DNA of 48,029 bases from Tieghemiomyces parasiticus (lineage: Eukaryota > Kickxellomycota > Dimargaritomycetes > Dimargaritales > Dimargaritaceae): the NCBI GenBank assembly GCA_027575765.1, contig JANBPT010000284.1, positions 1 to 48,029 of the forward strand, read 5' to 3'. Of the stretch, positions 11,213 to 21,513 are shown piece after piece; the first letter of the stretch is position 1; every line of letters begins with the position of its first letter. Below the pieces are notes generated by a model. It had not been told where the DNA came from, ran no database searches, and worked only from the letters and a program-made list of their open reading frames with translations. The translations under genes were made by a program, and so were the position numbers.

Positions 11213-12164
11213 ATGTCTACATTTCAAACCCCTTCCCTCACTCCCATCAAGTTAACCAGGCGTGATGTACGGGTCCTTATTTATAGTTACTATCTGGAGG
11301 GCCGCAAGGCAGATGATACTTTCAATGTTTGGACTTCCAAGCTGGGCTCAGCTGCCCCTAGCCACTCCACCATCTACAGGTGGCTGGCTTGGGTCTGCCA
11401 CACTTTCCCTAGTACCATGCGCAATGTCCTACACAGGGACCTGGGGTTGCATTGCTATTTCAATTGCTGGGTCCCCCCATAACCTCACCGATGACCAGCG
11501 CCACCAGTGGGTACGTTTTGCCATTGAGTTCCTGGAGAAATTTGATGGAGCCAGTGACTACCTGCTGGACTCCATTGTCACAAGCAACAAGACTTGGGTG
11601 TACCTTTATGATCCCCCTGCTGGCTCTAGTCGCCAAAGGTAGTGCCCTAAAGGTTGCCCTGTCCCAACTGAGACCCACTGAGGCCATACCACACCCAAGG
11701 TGATGCTGAGCATTCTTTTTTTCACCAGGCGTGGCCTGTTGCACCTGAGTGTCAAGCCCCCTGGTGTCAAGGTCTCCACCGAACTCTATGTAGAGTATGG
11801 GCTGAAGCCCATGGTCCAGGCCTGGGCGGAGGCACGTGGAAGCCTGGACCATCACCCCCTGCGGCTTGACCATGATAATGCACCACCGCATTGTACCGAG
11901 GCTACCCAGGCCTACATTTCCGACACCAGAATCAAACTTCTGCCAGCCCCTCCCTACAGTCCTGATCTTGCCTCCTGCGACTTCTGGTTGTTCAGGATTG
12001 TCAATCAGCGGCTGAGGGGCAAGAAGTTCAGCACAGTGGAGGTGGTTGTGGACGCCTGGCAATTGCAGTTAGCCAAGCTCCAACCAAATGACTATAGAGT
12101 CTGTATTGGTAGATGGATAGAAAGGGCTCACCGAGTGGTACAGAGTGGTGGAGACTATATTTAG
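11213..12164 (+). mobile_element. Decayed mariner-type transposase (D,D34D) pseudogene
   Basis: The reading frame is spread over two phases. The first part (11213-11482) carries the N-terminal helix-turn-helix region of a mariner transposase. A frameshift near 11440-11490 moves to the second frame, which continues to 12164 through stop codons at 11640-11642 (TAG, probably once TGG) and about 11680. The catalytic core is recognisable: LDSIVTSNKTWVYLYDP, where the usual Asp-Glu-Thr-Trp is Asn-Lys-Thr-Trp so the first catalytic Asp is lost; then HDNAPPH; then YSPDLASCDFWLF. The last two acidic residues are separated by 34 residues, the mariner D34D spacing. I could not find convincing terminal inverted repeats, so element ends are not defined. 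It is inactive in this copy. Confidence 0.9.
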
Positions 12165-13640
12165 TAAACACCATTTGGCTTAGAAATCCTCACGATATTT
12201 GGTAGCATCTATATTATTGTCGAAGGGGGAACAACCCTAGAGGACACTAAGAATAATAGCTGTAAAACGGAAAACTAATAAACTGAAACAGACTTACTAA
12301 AGGCGGAATAGAAAGGACGAATACTAGTTATGTGTGTGTGTGATAAGCTATCGTTTATTGAGTAGCGATCCAGGGGGTCTTATATATTGAAGAATGGCCT
12401 GCATCCTTTGGAATAGCTACAGCTTGGATTAGGGGCGAACCCAAGGACGACGGTGGGAGGCGGGGCCGGCGCCTAGGCGAGTAGGAAGGTAGGTACCAAG
12501 CTACTACGTCAGCAAAGAAGAAGGGGGCTGATGGAAGGAAAGCCCTAAGAGGCGAGGGGCGGTGGTGCCTGTCGGAGGGGAGACGCCGACTAGCAAATCA
12601 GGAAGGTTGGCATCGCCATATTGGAGTATCGAATATAAGAAGAAGGCTTCAAAGGAAGAGAGAAGTTAAGGTAAAATGAAAAGAGAGCTGGAAGTACAAC
12701 AGCTGATAGGATTGTAACGGGGTGTGTAGCCCGAGGGGAGGAGAACTAGTAAAGGCCGAGGGAGGGTCGCAAGGCGAGCGGGCCGAGTTTGAATAAAGAC
12801 AAGTATTTATTACACGCTTAAAGAATCTACAATTATGGGCGATTCGCCATCTATAAATATGGGTGCGTTGGAAGATGAGGCAAAACCGTTTAGTGTAAAT
12901 TTAGGCGCTCGGTTCCGGCCATTCTCCATGAAGAGGAGGATTCGAAATTAAGTTGAGTTTGTGGTGCCCTAAACTACTGATCCTGTAACCAAGGCGCCCA
13001 CCGGGAAACCTCCGATTCCAAGGACACCGCCTCCCTTCAGGATCTGTCTTTCTGATGGAAACGCCAAACTCCCATCAACGGGTTGTTCACACCCTTTACA
13101 AAATAGGAAGGTGGCAGCCTTCAAATGCGGAAGACAATTATAACTAGTGCCGATGTCCTCAAAACGTTTATGGGTAGTTTCGGTGCGACCAACTTTAACC
13201 AAAAAAGCCATTTAATAAGATATTATCTTGTCATAGTAGTGTGCTATATGATCAAGGCAGGAATGCACATTTCCATTTACCCACCACTACCCCGCAGCAA
13301 TAAGTACCAAAGGAATATGCGGGATACCAATTCATCGAGCAGCGCTGATTGTCTGTTTAATCTTATTGGAGGGCTTGATTTTCTGCGACCTTGTGTCTAA
13401 TGGCGACGAGTACCAGCCAAGCAGTTAGCCGCCCACCTCAACTGGGCGCCTATAGTGCCACTGATCAGCTAGCGCAGGCCGGAGCCAAAAACACCTAAAA
13501 GTCTAGAAGAGCATATTGACACTAAAAGTTTTACCGACAAAGCGCTATTAATCGACAACTGAAAATCGGCATTGCCATGGGCCTGACGGTCGGCTCGATC
13601 TCGTCACCCTCATATTCTCCGCTGAGATGTAAATAGGCAC
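12165..13640. other. Intergenic region
   Basis: This 1.5 kb spacer between the mariner relic and the 3' end of copy 2 is moderately A+T-rich. It includes a short (TG)6 run at 12331-12342. Frames such as 12969-13211 (minus, 80 residues) show no recognisable content. Confidence 0.55.
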
Positions 13641-16550
13641 CTATTTTTTGGTCCGGTAATTCTGTGCTTTTTCGCCAGAAGCTAGCATCAACTCTATTTC
13701 GGGCTCGGTAAAGTTGACCAAAAGGCCCCTCGTTGGAGCCATGTCGTCGTCACTATCGCTAAGATCCGTTGCCGGTACACTTTCCACATTAGTAGTGACG
13801 GTATTCGGGCGCCGGCCTCGCTCGGTCTGAGCTGCCTGACCGGCGGCTGGAACCGATGCCGATGATCGATTGCCGAGGTCAGAACGAACTGCTCTGGTCG
13901 GCACGGCGTCGTCGTCACTATCGCTATCCGTTTCCGGTACCCTTTCCGCATCAGTAGTATCGGCATTCGGGTACTGACCTTGCCTGGTCTGAGCTAGCTG
14001 GTCAGCGGTTAGGACCGACGCCGATGATCGATTTCTGAAGTCAACGCGGACTGCTCTGGTCGGCACGGCGTCGTNNNNNNNNNNNNNNNNNNNNNNNNNN
14101 NNNNNNNNNNNNNNNNNNNNNNNNNNNNNNNNNNNNNNNNNNNNNNNNNNNNNNNNNNNNNNNNNNNNNNNNNNNNNNNNNNNNNNNNNNNNNNNNNNNN
14201 NNNNNNNNNNNNNNNNNNNNNNNNNNNNNNNNNNNNNNNNNNNNNNNNNNNNNNNNNNNNNNNNNNNNNNNNNNNNNNNNNNNNNNNNNNNNNNNNNNNN
14301 NNNNNNNNNNNNNNNNNNNNNNNNNNNNNNNNNNNNNNNNNNNNNNNNNNNNNNNNNNNNNNNNNNNNNNNNNNNNNNNNNNNNNNNNNNNNNNNNNNNN
14401 NNNNNNNNNNNNNNNNNNNNNNNNNNNNNNNNNNNNNNNNNNNNNNNNNNNNNNNNNNNNNNNNNNNNNNNNNNNNNNNNNNNNNNNNNNNNNNNNNNNN
14501 NNNTAGGACCGACGCCGATGATCGATTTCTGAAGTCAACGCGGACTGCTCTGGTCGGCACGGCGTCGTTGTCACGGTCGTCGTCACTGCCACTAGAATTC
14601 GTCAATGACAACTCCTCCTCGGTCCTTTCCGTCGCTGGCCCAGCGTAGAAGTCGCGACCGAGCTCGTCATTGCTCGCTCTATCTATCGGCAATAGGTCCA
14701 TGTGGACCTCTCGGTCGGTATGGTCACTGCCCTGGGAGCTTGGGTCGTTGTGGTCGGCGTTACGCACCACGTTCATTTCGAGCTGAGAAGCTCTGCTCCC
14801 CAAGTGCGACGCAAAGTCGGTCACTGGGGTCGTGCTGCTAGAACCCGCCGTACCAGCATTCTCGATGTTCGCGGAAATCTCACCGCTGGGCTGGGGGGTT
14901 TCCGGTCGGTTAATCTGCAGGCCCTCAAGGCGGTCTATAACCATCTGGACCATGTTGCTTGGGTGGCCAGTGGGGGGATTGTCGTCACCCTGTTGTTGGA
15001 TACCACCGACCGTGGCTTCTGCGAGGGTAAGGAGCCCAGGGTCGACGCGGAACCCAAGATCGCCGGTGGCAAAGTCATAGACGATGCCCTCCGCAAAGAA
15101 GTTGTAGCTGCAAGCTTCTTCATTGGCCAGAGGCACCTCCCCGTCACTAAACAGGGGGGCTATTTCGTCGCGGAGATGCGCCCGCGTGTGGTCAGAGAAT
15201 TGGTACTTGGCGGCGCAGTTCCAGGCATCTTCTAACAGGAGTAGGCGAATGTCCGCCCGATTGTAGAACTCGTTGTCCGCGAGGGTCCCCTTCAGTTCCA
15301 CCGTGGCGAGGTAGGCCAGGGTTGCGAACTCCATGTCGCCCTGATATTCTTCGGCAGCGTCACCCGCCCCAGCCTGGCCTTCCACGGCTTGGTTGTCCGG
15401 CGCTGGGAGGGGTTGTTCCTGGGCGACGGCCATCTGGTTGTTTAATTCGCCCCCTGCCGGGTCCTCGACTTGGGGCTGCACGGCCGGGACCACGGGGGAC
15501 GAAGGGGGGTGGAGAAGTTCGGTGTAACGCTGGAGCTGATCGAAATGGCCGGCGGAGGCCAAAGTCAGGATGATGGCCAGGTCGGTCGTGGAGAAATTGT
15601 CCTCGGGGGGCTGGAGGGCCAGGGGCACCCTGTCAGTCCCACTCCCTTCCCGTCGGCTGGCGTCATACACGTCCAGACGGTGTTGATGGCGATGCTGGAG
15701 TAGAGAGCGCATGAAGTCTGGCTCTCGGCTGTAAGTAACCAGCCGGTCGCGCAGACCCACCACCGTGTCCATGTTTCCTTCCCATGCCAGGGCTAGGAGA
15801 GGTGAGAAGCTGTATTTTTGGTGGAGACTCAACCCTCGGAAGTCGATGGTACGGATCTCCGTTGCGGCCCGAGTCACTTCGACGTTCACATAGTGCCACA
15901 TGGCCGCTGCGGTGGCCGAGCTAGTTTGGTCAGAATGGCTAAGAGGAGCTAACCTAATGTCAATGTCATCGATATCTCCACGAGAGTCATAACCATAACA
16001 AAGGTCGTAATCGAAACGGAAAGTCTCCGCCAGGAATTCCTTGCCGGCCTTGCTGAGATGTTGGTATTCAGAACTCCGTTGCGAATCTAGAGCAAGGGGA
16101 AGCAAGGACTAGGGGATGCGTGCAGGAGGGGCGATGCAGGGAGAAGAGGGAGTTGGCAAATTGATTGTTCTGTGCTGTAGGTGTCAGGCGTCGTGTTTAC
16201 CGGTATTATGTCGGTAATTACAGGCACCCGTTAGACACCAGTATGGGTAACCGTGGCACGCACAGTTGGAAACTTACCATCACTTTGCGGATGCACTCGT
16301 CGTCTAGGACTTTACCATGCATCTCGTGCGTGATCTCCAGGAAACGTGTCATGTCGACCTTATCGGCCGTCTGCGTCATCAGCAGCTGGATCTTTGAGGG
16401 ACAGGCATCCCGCGTGTTGGATAATGGATTCAGTCCGGGCGTGGTGGCACTGGGGCCGGATACGTCCGGACGAGACGCGGGCCATGCAAAGATCGATTCA
16501 CTGACGCCGAGGCCCGCCAGGAGCGAGACAAGGGCGAAACGGGCGAGCAT
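13641..16550 (-). CDS. Secreted F-box-like/ankyrin-like family protein, copy 2, with different tandem-repeat tail (contains assembly gap)
   Basis: Exon 1 (16550-16278, 91 codons) joins exon 2 (16108-13641) across a 169-base intron in phase 0, the same position as in copy 1. A signal peptide (MLARFALVSLLAGLGVSES) is followed by Cys50 and Cys86 around the F-box-like segment (CPSKIQLLMTQ, DMTRFLEI). The middle of exon 2 is nearly identical to copy 1 (SFSPLLALAWEGNMDTVVGL), with the pair WNCAAKY and EEACSYNFF 35 residues apart. One extra cysteine lies in DLCYGYDS. The tail differs from copy 1: it has repeats of 54-55 residues starting PTRAVR and rich in Asp/Ser. The N run at 14075-14503 interrupts this tail, and its length (429) puts the two sides in different phases, so the true protein length is unknown. 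The last residues are KAQNYRTKK. Function unknown; probably secreted. Confidence 0.8.
13735..14590 (-). repeat. In-frame tandem repeat, about 162-base period, interrupted by the gap
   Basis: Coding repeats in the tail of copy 2 follow the pattern PTRAVRVDFRNRSSASV, then an acidic DSDSDDD spacer. Two full units and one degenerate unit lie downstream of the gap, and the start of another lies on the other side. Unit spacing is 54 and 55 codons. Confidence 0.85.
14075..14503. other. Assembly gap (429 N)
   Basis: This is a run of N inside the tandem repeat of copy 2. The 65 bases before it (14010-14074) and the 65 bases at its far edge (14504-14568) are identical, so both contig ends stop in the same repeat unit. 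The real gap length is unknown. Confidence 0.98.
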
Positions 16551-16743
16551 GGTGGGCTTACGGTAGAGCGGTGAGCAGGCGGGGGAAGGGTAAGAAGCAA
16601 AGGAAGAAGTGCGATTAGATGGCCAACGGGTATTGCGCTGGGGTCCAGTGCACAACAGAGGGGGCTGGCCGTTTGTCACAGTAAATAAAGTGTCAAATAG
16701 AGAGGGTTGTGTGTATCTTAAATTTCGCATGTGCGTGGCAATG

Positions 16744-16752
16744 CCTTATATA
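16744..16752 (-). promoter_or_regulatory. TATA box of secreted family copy 2
   Basis: The minus strand reads TATATAAGG about 195 bases before the ATG at 16550, next to GCATTGCC. This matches the arrangement in the copy 1 promoter at 7858-7866. Confidence 0.65.
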
Positions 16753-18424
16753 TTAGAAAAATGATCGGAATAGTTCACTGGCCGAGTCCCTCACTATTCC
16801 TCTCAGCCGGCTGGATAATCGGAGTAACAACGCACGCGATCCTACAGGCACATTGGTACTAGAGCCCAGAGTAGTACACCAGGCCTGAGGTATCAAGGTT
16901 AAGGAAGAACGGAGCAATACGGAAGGTGAATTGTAGCAAAAAAAAATATGCGCCAATGGTTTATTCTAAAAACGTGCCGATAAAGGCTGGTGCTCAGTGT
17001 AGCCGCGCTGGTGGTGAGTGTGGCCCCAAAGGAAGCGAGCCTTACGGTGCAGGCCGTTTCAGAATCTAACTGGTAGTGAGAGCCTAGCGAGAGCTCTAGT
17101 GGCACCCCAACTGTCACCTATTCCGAAGGGCGCTCCTCTGAGGTGTCTCCGTTTATCGGTTCGTATTATTTCGTGTAACGCGTGTTTAATGTCAACGGTC
17201 TCTCGACCCACCTTGACAGTCGCGGTCCAGAGTACGGGCCAACCCCAATCCTTCGGTCGGAAGAAGTACGGAGAGACTGGAGTCATCGGCAGACTGGTCT
17301 TACCACGGGAGCTACAGTGCCACCGCTCAGCTACCGCCTGTCTGGAGGAACCCAATAATAGTTACGGAGATGACCTGAGATCAAGCGTACCGTAATCCAG
17401 CTTAGCCCCGTACCACGCACTGCTGGCATTCGGTGGGCTACTCGCTCGGAGAAACTAGATAGCCTAGCGGGTAGTAAATGTAGCAGGAAAAGTAAAACTG
17501 TCGGTAGCCGACCGCGCGTCGTAAGTCTCAGTGACTTTAGTTGACAGGACACGACGCCCGCACTTTAAACCATGCGAACGCCATTTCGAGAGTCTGCTCT
17601 CTATGCTCTGAATGCGATACGTGCTTTCCTACTGGGTGCCGGATGAATGGAGAGTAAAGAGTTGAACGTAATGGCTCTAGACTCCCGTTTGCTGCGTCTC
17701 CCAATGAGCCATTGCATCCCTGCTGCACATCGTACGTGAGCTCATACGGCCAACCGCTCTCTGCAGACCGTACACAAACTGGTCCTTTTACATAAGCCGA
17801 AGAGCGGTACCTATTATTTTTCCTTCCTCGCTCGTTCGTCGGCAGACTAGCCCCTTCCCCTCTTCCGTTCATCCCCTAAAGATAATGGCCAACTCGGGAC
17901 ATACTATCTGCCGAACTGCGAGGGGACCGGTCAATACAACAGGGCATTTGGGTGGAATTTAGAATTCTGCGTTTCCTGGGTCTTCAACCTTTACCCTCCC
18001 TCCTCTTCTCCCCCCCCCGGTGTCCCTCCCGTCCTTTTGCCAAAGACTATTCCGACTCCCTTCTGTATCGGCCGGTCGGGGGCTCCCTCGTTGAGTTGTA
18101 TTGTTCCCAGATCACTCCCCTTTTCCCGCTGACGTGCCCAGGAGGGCCCTCTTTTCAAGCGAGCTCTCGGGACCAAAAAGGTCATTCCCCTCACCTGGAA
18201 GGGAGAGAGGGGTGCCGTTAATTCGGCTAATATACCAATCTGCGGCTGTTTGTGGCAATATATATCTATATATATATAATGAACTCTTACTGCTCCTTCA
18301 GTCTTCCCCCCATCTCATTCCCTCTTTTCTTCCACACGCTCAATTTGACAGTACTGTCACTTTGATGATTTAGATCCTACCATTAGCAACCATCCGTAAG
18401 TCGATAATGTGTGTAAATCATCCG

Positions 18425-18431
18425 TATAAAA
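18425..18431 (+). promoter_or_regulatory. Possible TATA box of the first CxxS thioredoxin-fold gene
   Basis: TATAAAA lies 277 bases before the ATG at 18702. The distance implies a long leader, so the assignment is tentative. Confidence 0.4.
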
Positions 18432-18701
18432 CCAACGCCGTGCGGTGTCTGATTCCTTGTAGTTTCCGCGACTTATCGTTTTACGGCCACTGGCCAGTGC
18501 AGTAGACTCACGGTCCCAGCAGTGCTGGCCAACTAAACCTAAGCGAATTCGTCTATTGTATATTGGCCTTCCGTATTATGCTTCACCCAGGCAATACACC
18601 AGGTATTGCTAGTCTATACCTACGTCCCATCACCCCACCACGTGTACTGGTACCGTGGATCCAAGCGCAAGACCAACTGAAACCCACTCTGGCCCGCCAA
18701 C

Positions 18702-19238
18702 ATGAAGTTCCCCACCACGTTGCTCGTCACTGCCCCTCTGCTCCTGGCAAACGTGCTCGCCATGTCCGAGTCAGACATCGTCGATATGGAGGAAACCTTC
18801 AAGAAGGCCGATGACTACGCGTATAGCCCCAGTTGGTTTAACCTATGGTCAACCAAGATCCCAAAGGGTAAAGCTCTCCAGGTTATCCCCGAGAATGTTG
18901 GTGATTATCAAGCGGGCAAATACGGTGAAAAGCGACTATGGCTGATCTATGCAGAGGGATGTAAATTTAGTGCCAAATTTCTCAAAGAGGCGTGGTTCCT
19001 ACAGCTCAATAAGAACGATGGGGCCTACGCCTACGGACAGGTCAAGTGCCAGCTGAAGGACAAGGGTCCCAATTACGACATCTGCAAAGAGAACAGCAGA
19101 AGTGGTTACCCTACGGTTCTCATACGGGTTAAAGATGGGTGGGATGAGGTGACGCCCCAAGACAATGGGACGTTTCAACAGGTCCTGTATAGTTATCTCA
19201 ATAGCAAGGAGGTGTTGACTGGTACCCCAAAAGATTAA
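18702..19238 (+). CDS. Secreted thioredoxin-fold protein with CxxS motif, member A
   Basis: This single-exon, 178-residue protein begins with a signal peptide (MKFPTTLLVTAPLLLANVLA). The body resembles one PDI-type thioredoxin domain. The strand-plus-active-site region is LWLIYAEGCKFSAKF, where CxxC is replaced by C-K-F-S. Then come YGQVKC and DICKENSRSGYPTVLIRVK, matching the PDI pattern of two further cysteines and the cis-proline in GYPT. There is no KDEL-type retention signal (it ends GTPKD), so export is likely. A CxxS site cannot act as a dithiol oxidase; in known families such sites favour isomerase, trapping or binding roles. A paralogue, member B, lies 1.5 kb downstream on the same strand. 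I am confident of the fold-level call; the biological role is unknown. Confidence 0.78.
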   Translation: MKFPTTLLVTAPLLLANVLAMSESDIVDMEETFKKADDYAYSPSWFNLWSTKIPKGKALQVIPENVGDYQAGKYGEKRLWLIYAEGCKFSAKFLKEAWFLQLNKNDGAYAYGQVKCQLKDKGPNYDICKENSRSGYPTVLIRVKDGWDEVTPQDNGTFQQVLYSYLNSKEVLTGTPKD

Positions 19239-20714
19239 CCGCCCAGCTACCTCCCCAAGAGCCCATCGACACGATCCCACCCATTTATGTCGCCCCGTGA
19301 CTTTGGGTCTCGTGTTTGTAGCTCCACTTCAACAACCGCCAGCCTTACTTCCTCGGCTCCACATTTATCACCTTGGCTGGCATGCCACCACTATGCTTTA
19401 TTTATGTCACCTGCCGTTACTGTCAGCTCGTTTCACTATACATTTCACCTACTACCTTTCCGAGAGAACCTTGGCACCAGCCGTAACGGCGCTCACCTGA
19501 ACATGGTTCCATTTTTTATTTTTGTCTCCTTTCAACGCCAGTCAATATATATATATATATATATATAATTGAGAGCCGTAGTTGTTTACCTTGATGGTGG
19601 AAATGAGGGACCAATACGTGTTTCCCTGCGCAGCTCAGCCATTAGTTTGGCTTAGGGTTGTGCGTTTTGGGGCTTGATTGAATACCAACATTGGTTGCGC
19701 TCAATACTCCTATGCAAAGCAACAGTCCCTTCCAGCTACCGAAAGCTGGTCAAGGGGGGGACGAAAGGGATGGTCGCGGTACAGTAATGACTCCGACGGC
19801 GCCAGGCATCGAATAGGGCGACATGACTGGCCAGGGTGGCCAAAGACCGACAAAGATAGGTTGTGTCGCCGGCTCCAGTTCTCTACAAGGCCGCTCTCTT
19901 CCTTCCCCCCCCCACTACACTCTCGCTCTCCCTTATCTTCTCCCCCCCCCACACTTAGCCGATCGGCTGGACGAGACATGTACTTGGCGAACTTGGTCAA
20001 CGAGGTGGAGAAGGACACAGAGTAACAGATGGGTAAGGGCAATTGGACATTGGCTGGACTTTCTGGTACCCTCGTTGTGCTTCCTTCATTGAAGGTCGTC
20101 ACCCAATCTTTTCCTAGTCAACCATCAATCCATCGACCTATACGCTGCCACTACATAGGGCGATCCGCGATACAAAGTCACCGAGGCGGAGCGAGCAGGC
20201 AGGGGGGGGGTGGCCTGGGACCCCGTGCTGTCTTTGTCCAGGTGGGAAGGGGCTGGGCCTGCGGCGAGTCCCCGCCCCTTGCGAAAGGTAATTATGCCAC
20301 CGGCAGCCTTTTCCCTTCCCTTTGGCCTGACCTTCCCCATGCTTTGACCCGCCACCGTTCCCGGTCTCCTCTTTTGTGTATTTAAAGCCAATTGTTACCC
20401 TCCCCCTACCCTACTCGCCGCCATAGTCCATTTCCTACCTCTCCACTACCTACTCCACCGCCGTATATTGCGAATATTTCGCCCACTGCCCTGTCTCCGA
20501 TAGTATAACGTAGGTAACTGTTGGGTTCACTCGCCTGTCCATCTACTATACTTTTTACGGTCCACGGAAAGCGTATGCGTGTACGGTCTGAATTGCAGCT
20601 TGTGTTGACCGCGTCCCCGCTATACTGCTCCTCCTTTTCTGAAAGCGCAGATATTTTCATACCCCTCGCTTTCCAAACCTAGGTCGCCACCGTCCGATCC
20701 TTCGACACTTGATC
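19239..20714. other. Intergenic region between the two CxxS thioredoxin-fold genes
   Basis: This holds the 3' region of member A, an (AT)n microsatellite at 19545-19567, C-rich runs near 19905-19955, a G-run near 20200, and the promoter of member B (possible TATTTAAA at about 20379). No gene is visible. Confidence 0.6.
19545..19567. repeat. (AT)n microsatellite
   Basis: An uninterrupted AT dinucleotide run of 23 bases lies in the 3' region of thioredoxin-fold member A. Confidence 0.9.
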
Positions 20715-21173
20715 ATGAAGGTCCTATCACATGCCCTCACCTGCCTTGCACTGGTTGCCCTGACCTGGGCTGACGCGGCACTGGACCCTATCTATGCGGA
20801 AGTCGGCGGGCTGGCTGGCGTGGAACATATTAACGCCGGCAACTACCAGGCGTACTTTGACCGAAACGTCGGCACCAAGACGCAGTTGTGGACCATTTAT
20901 CGGAAGCCCTGCTCCAACAGCGCGCTGCATCTAAAGACCTGGCGGGAGTTTGTCCGAGACGCCCCAAATAAGTACACGTACGGTCAGACTGAATGTCTGA
21001 TGGATGAAACTCGCACGGTCAAGGATAAGTTCTGCCAAAAACACGAGCGTGGCGGTTATCCGACCATTCTCCTGCGCAAGGATAACGGCTGGGTGGAGGT
21101 GAAAGCACAATTGACGAAAGAGCTGTTTTCGGCCGCAATAACCACTGCTAAATCTACGGCAGCTTCACCCTAA
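20715..21173 (+). CDS. Secreted thioredoxin-fold protein with CxxS motif, member B
   Basis: This 152-residue, single-exon protein has a signal peptide (MKVLSHALTCLALVALTWAD). Like member A it keeps the pattern LWTIYRKPCSNSALHLKTW (C-S-N-S in place of CxxC), YTYGQTEC, then KFCQKHERGGYPTILLRKD. Three mature-chain cysteines and the cis-proline GYPT align between the two proteins, while the rest has diverged widely, so the duplication is old. It ends in TKSTAASP with no ER-retention signal. I chose the ATG at 20715 because it starts a clean signal peptide. It converges on DUS1, 340 bases downstream. Function unknown; a secreted, redox-altered thioredoxin-fold protein is the supported description. 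Confidence 0.77.
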   Translation: MKVLSHALTCLALVALTWADAALDPIYAEVGGLAGVEHINAGNYQAYFDRNVGTKTQLWTIYRKPCSNSALHLKTWREFVRDAPNKYTYGQTECLMDETRTVKDKFCQKHERGGYPTILLRKDNGWVEVKAQLTKELFSAAITTAKSTAASP

Positions 21174-21513
21174 TGAAGGGGGTAACTAGAGCCATTGGCT
21201 TCTTCTTTATGCGTTATTTTATTTGTTTGCTTAGTGATTTTCCCGACGGTGCCGTGAACGCTTCAAGCGGTAGGTGCTCGCATGCCATAGTCAGCCCCTT
21301 TTCCCTGTAGTTATCTCGTGAGTTCACATGCTACGCCCTGCAAGGTCTGTGCGATACAAATGGACGTGATATCATTAGTTATCGAGCGAACCTTCTATAT
21401 ATATAAATTCAGCCCTCTATTACTATATCACCGGGTAAAATCCCTCATCCGCCCTGCTACGATTAACAGGCAGGCGCTGGGCTCTGGAGCATGATAGAGT
21501 GCGGTCGAGCAGC
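21174..21513. other. Convergent intergenic region
   Basis: This is the shared 3' region of thioredoxin-fold member B and DUS1. It includes a short TATATATATA run at about 21397. I see no gene. Confidence 0.6.

Larger units (their letters stand above)
16551..18701. other. Intergenic region between divergent genes
   Basis: This holds the copy 2 promoter (16551-16925), similar to that of copy 1, and the promoter of the first CxxS thioredoxin-fold gene. An AT-rich microsatellite lies at about 18255-18281. The frames at 17059-17355 and 17537-17872 (minus) and others have no recognisable content. Confidence 0.55.

Noticed and set aside
11040..12260. Terminal inverted repeats of the mariner relic
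   Set aside because: Weak similarity between about 11145 and the reverse complement of about 12165 is not long or exact enough to define the ends.
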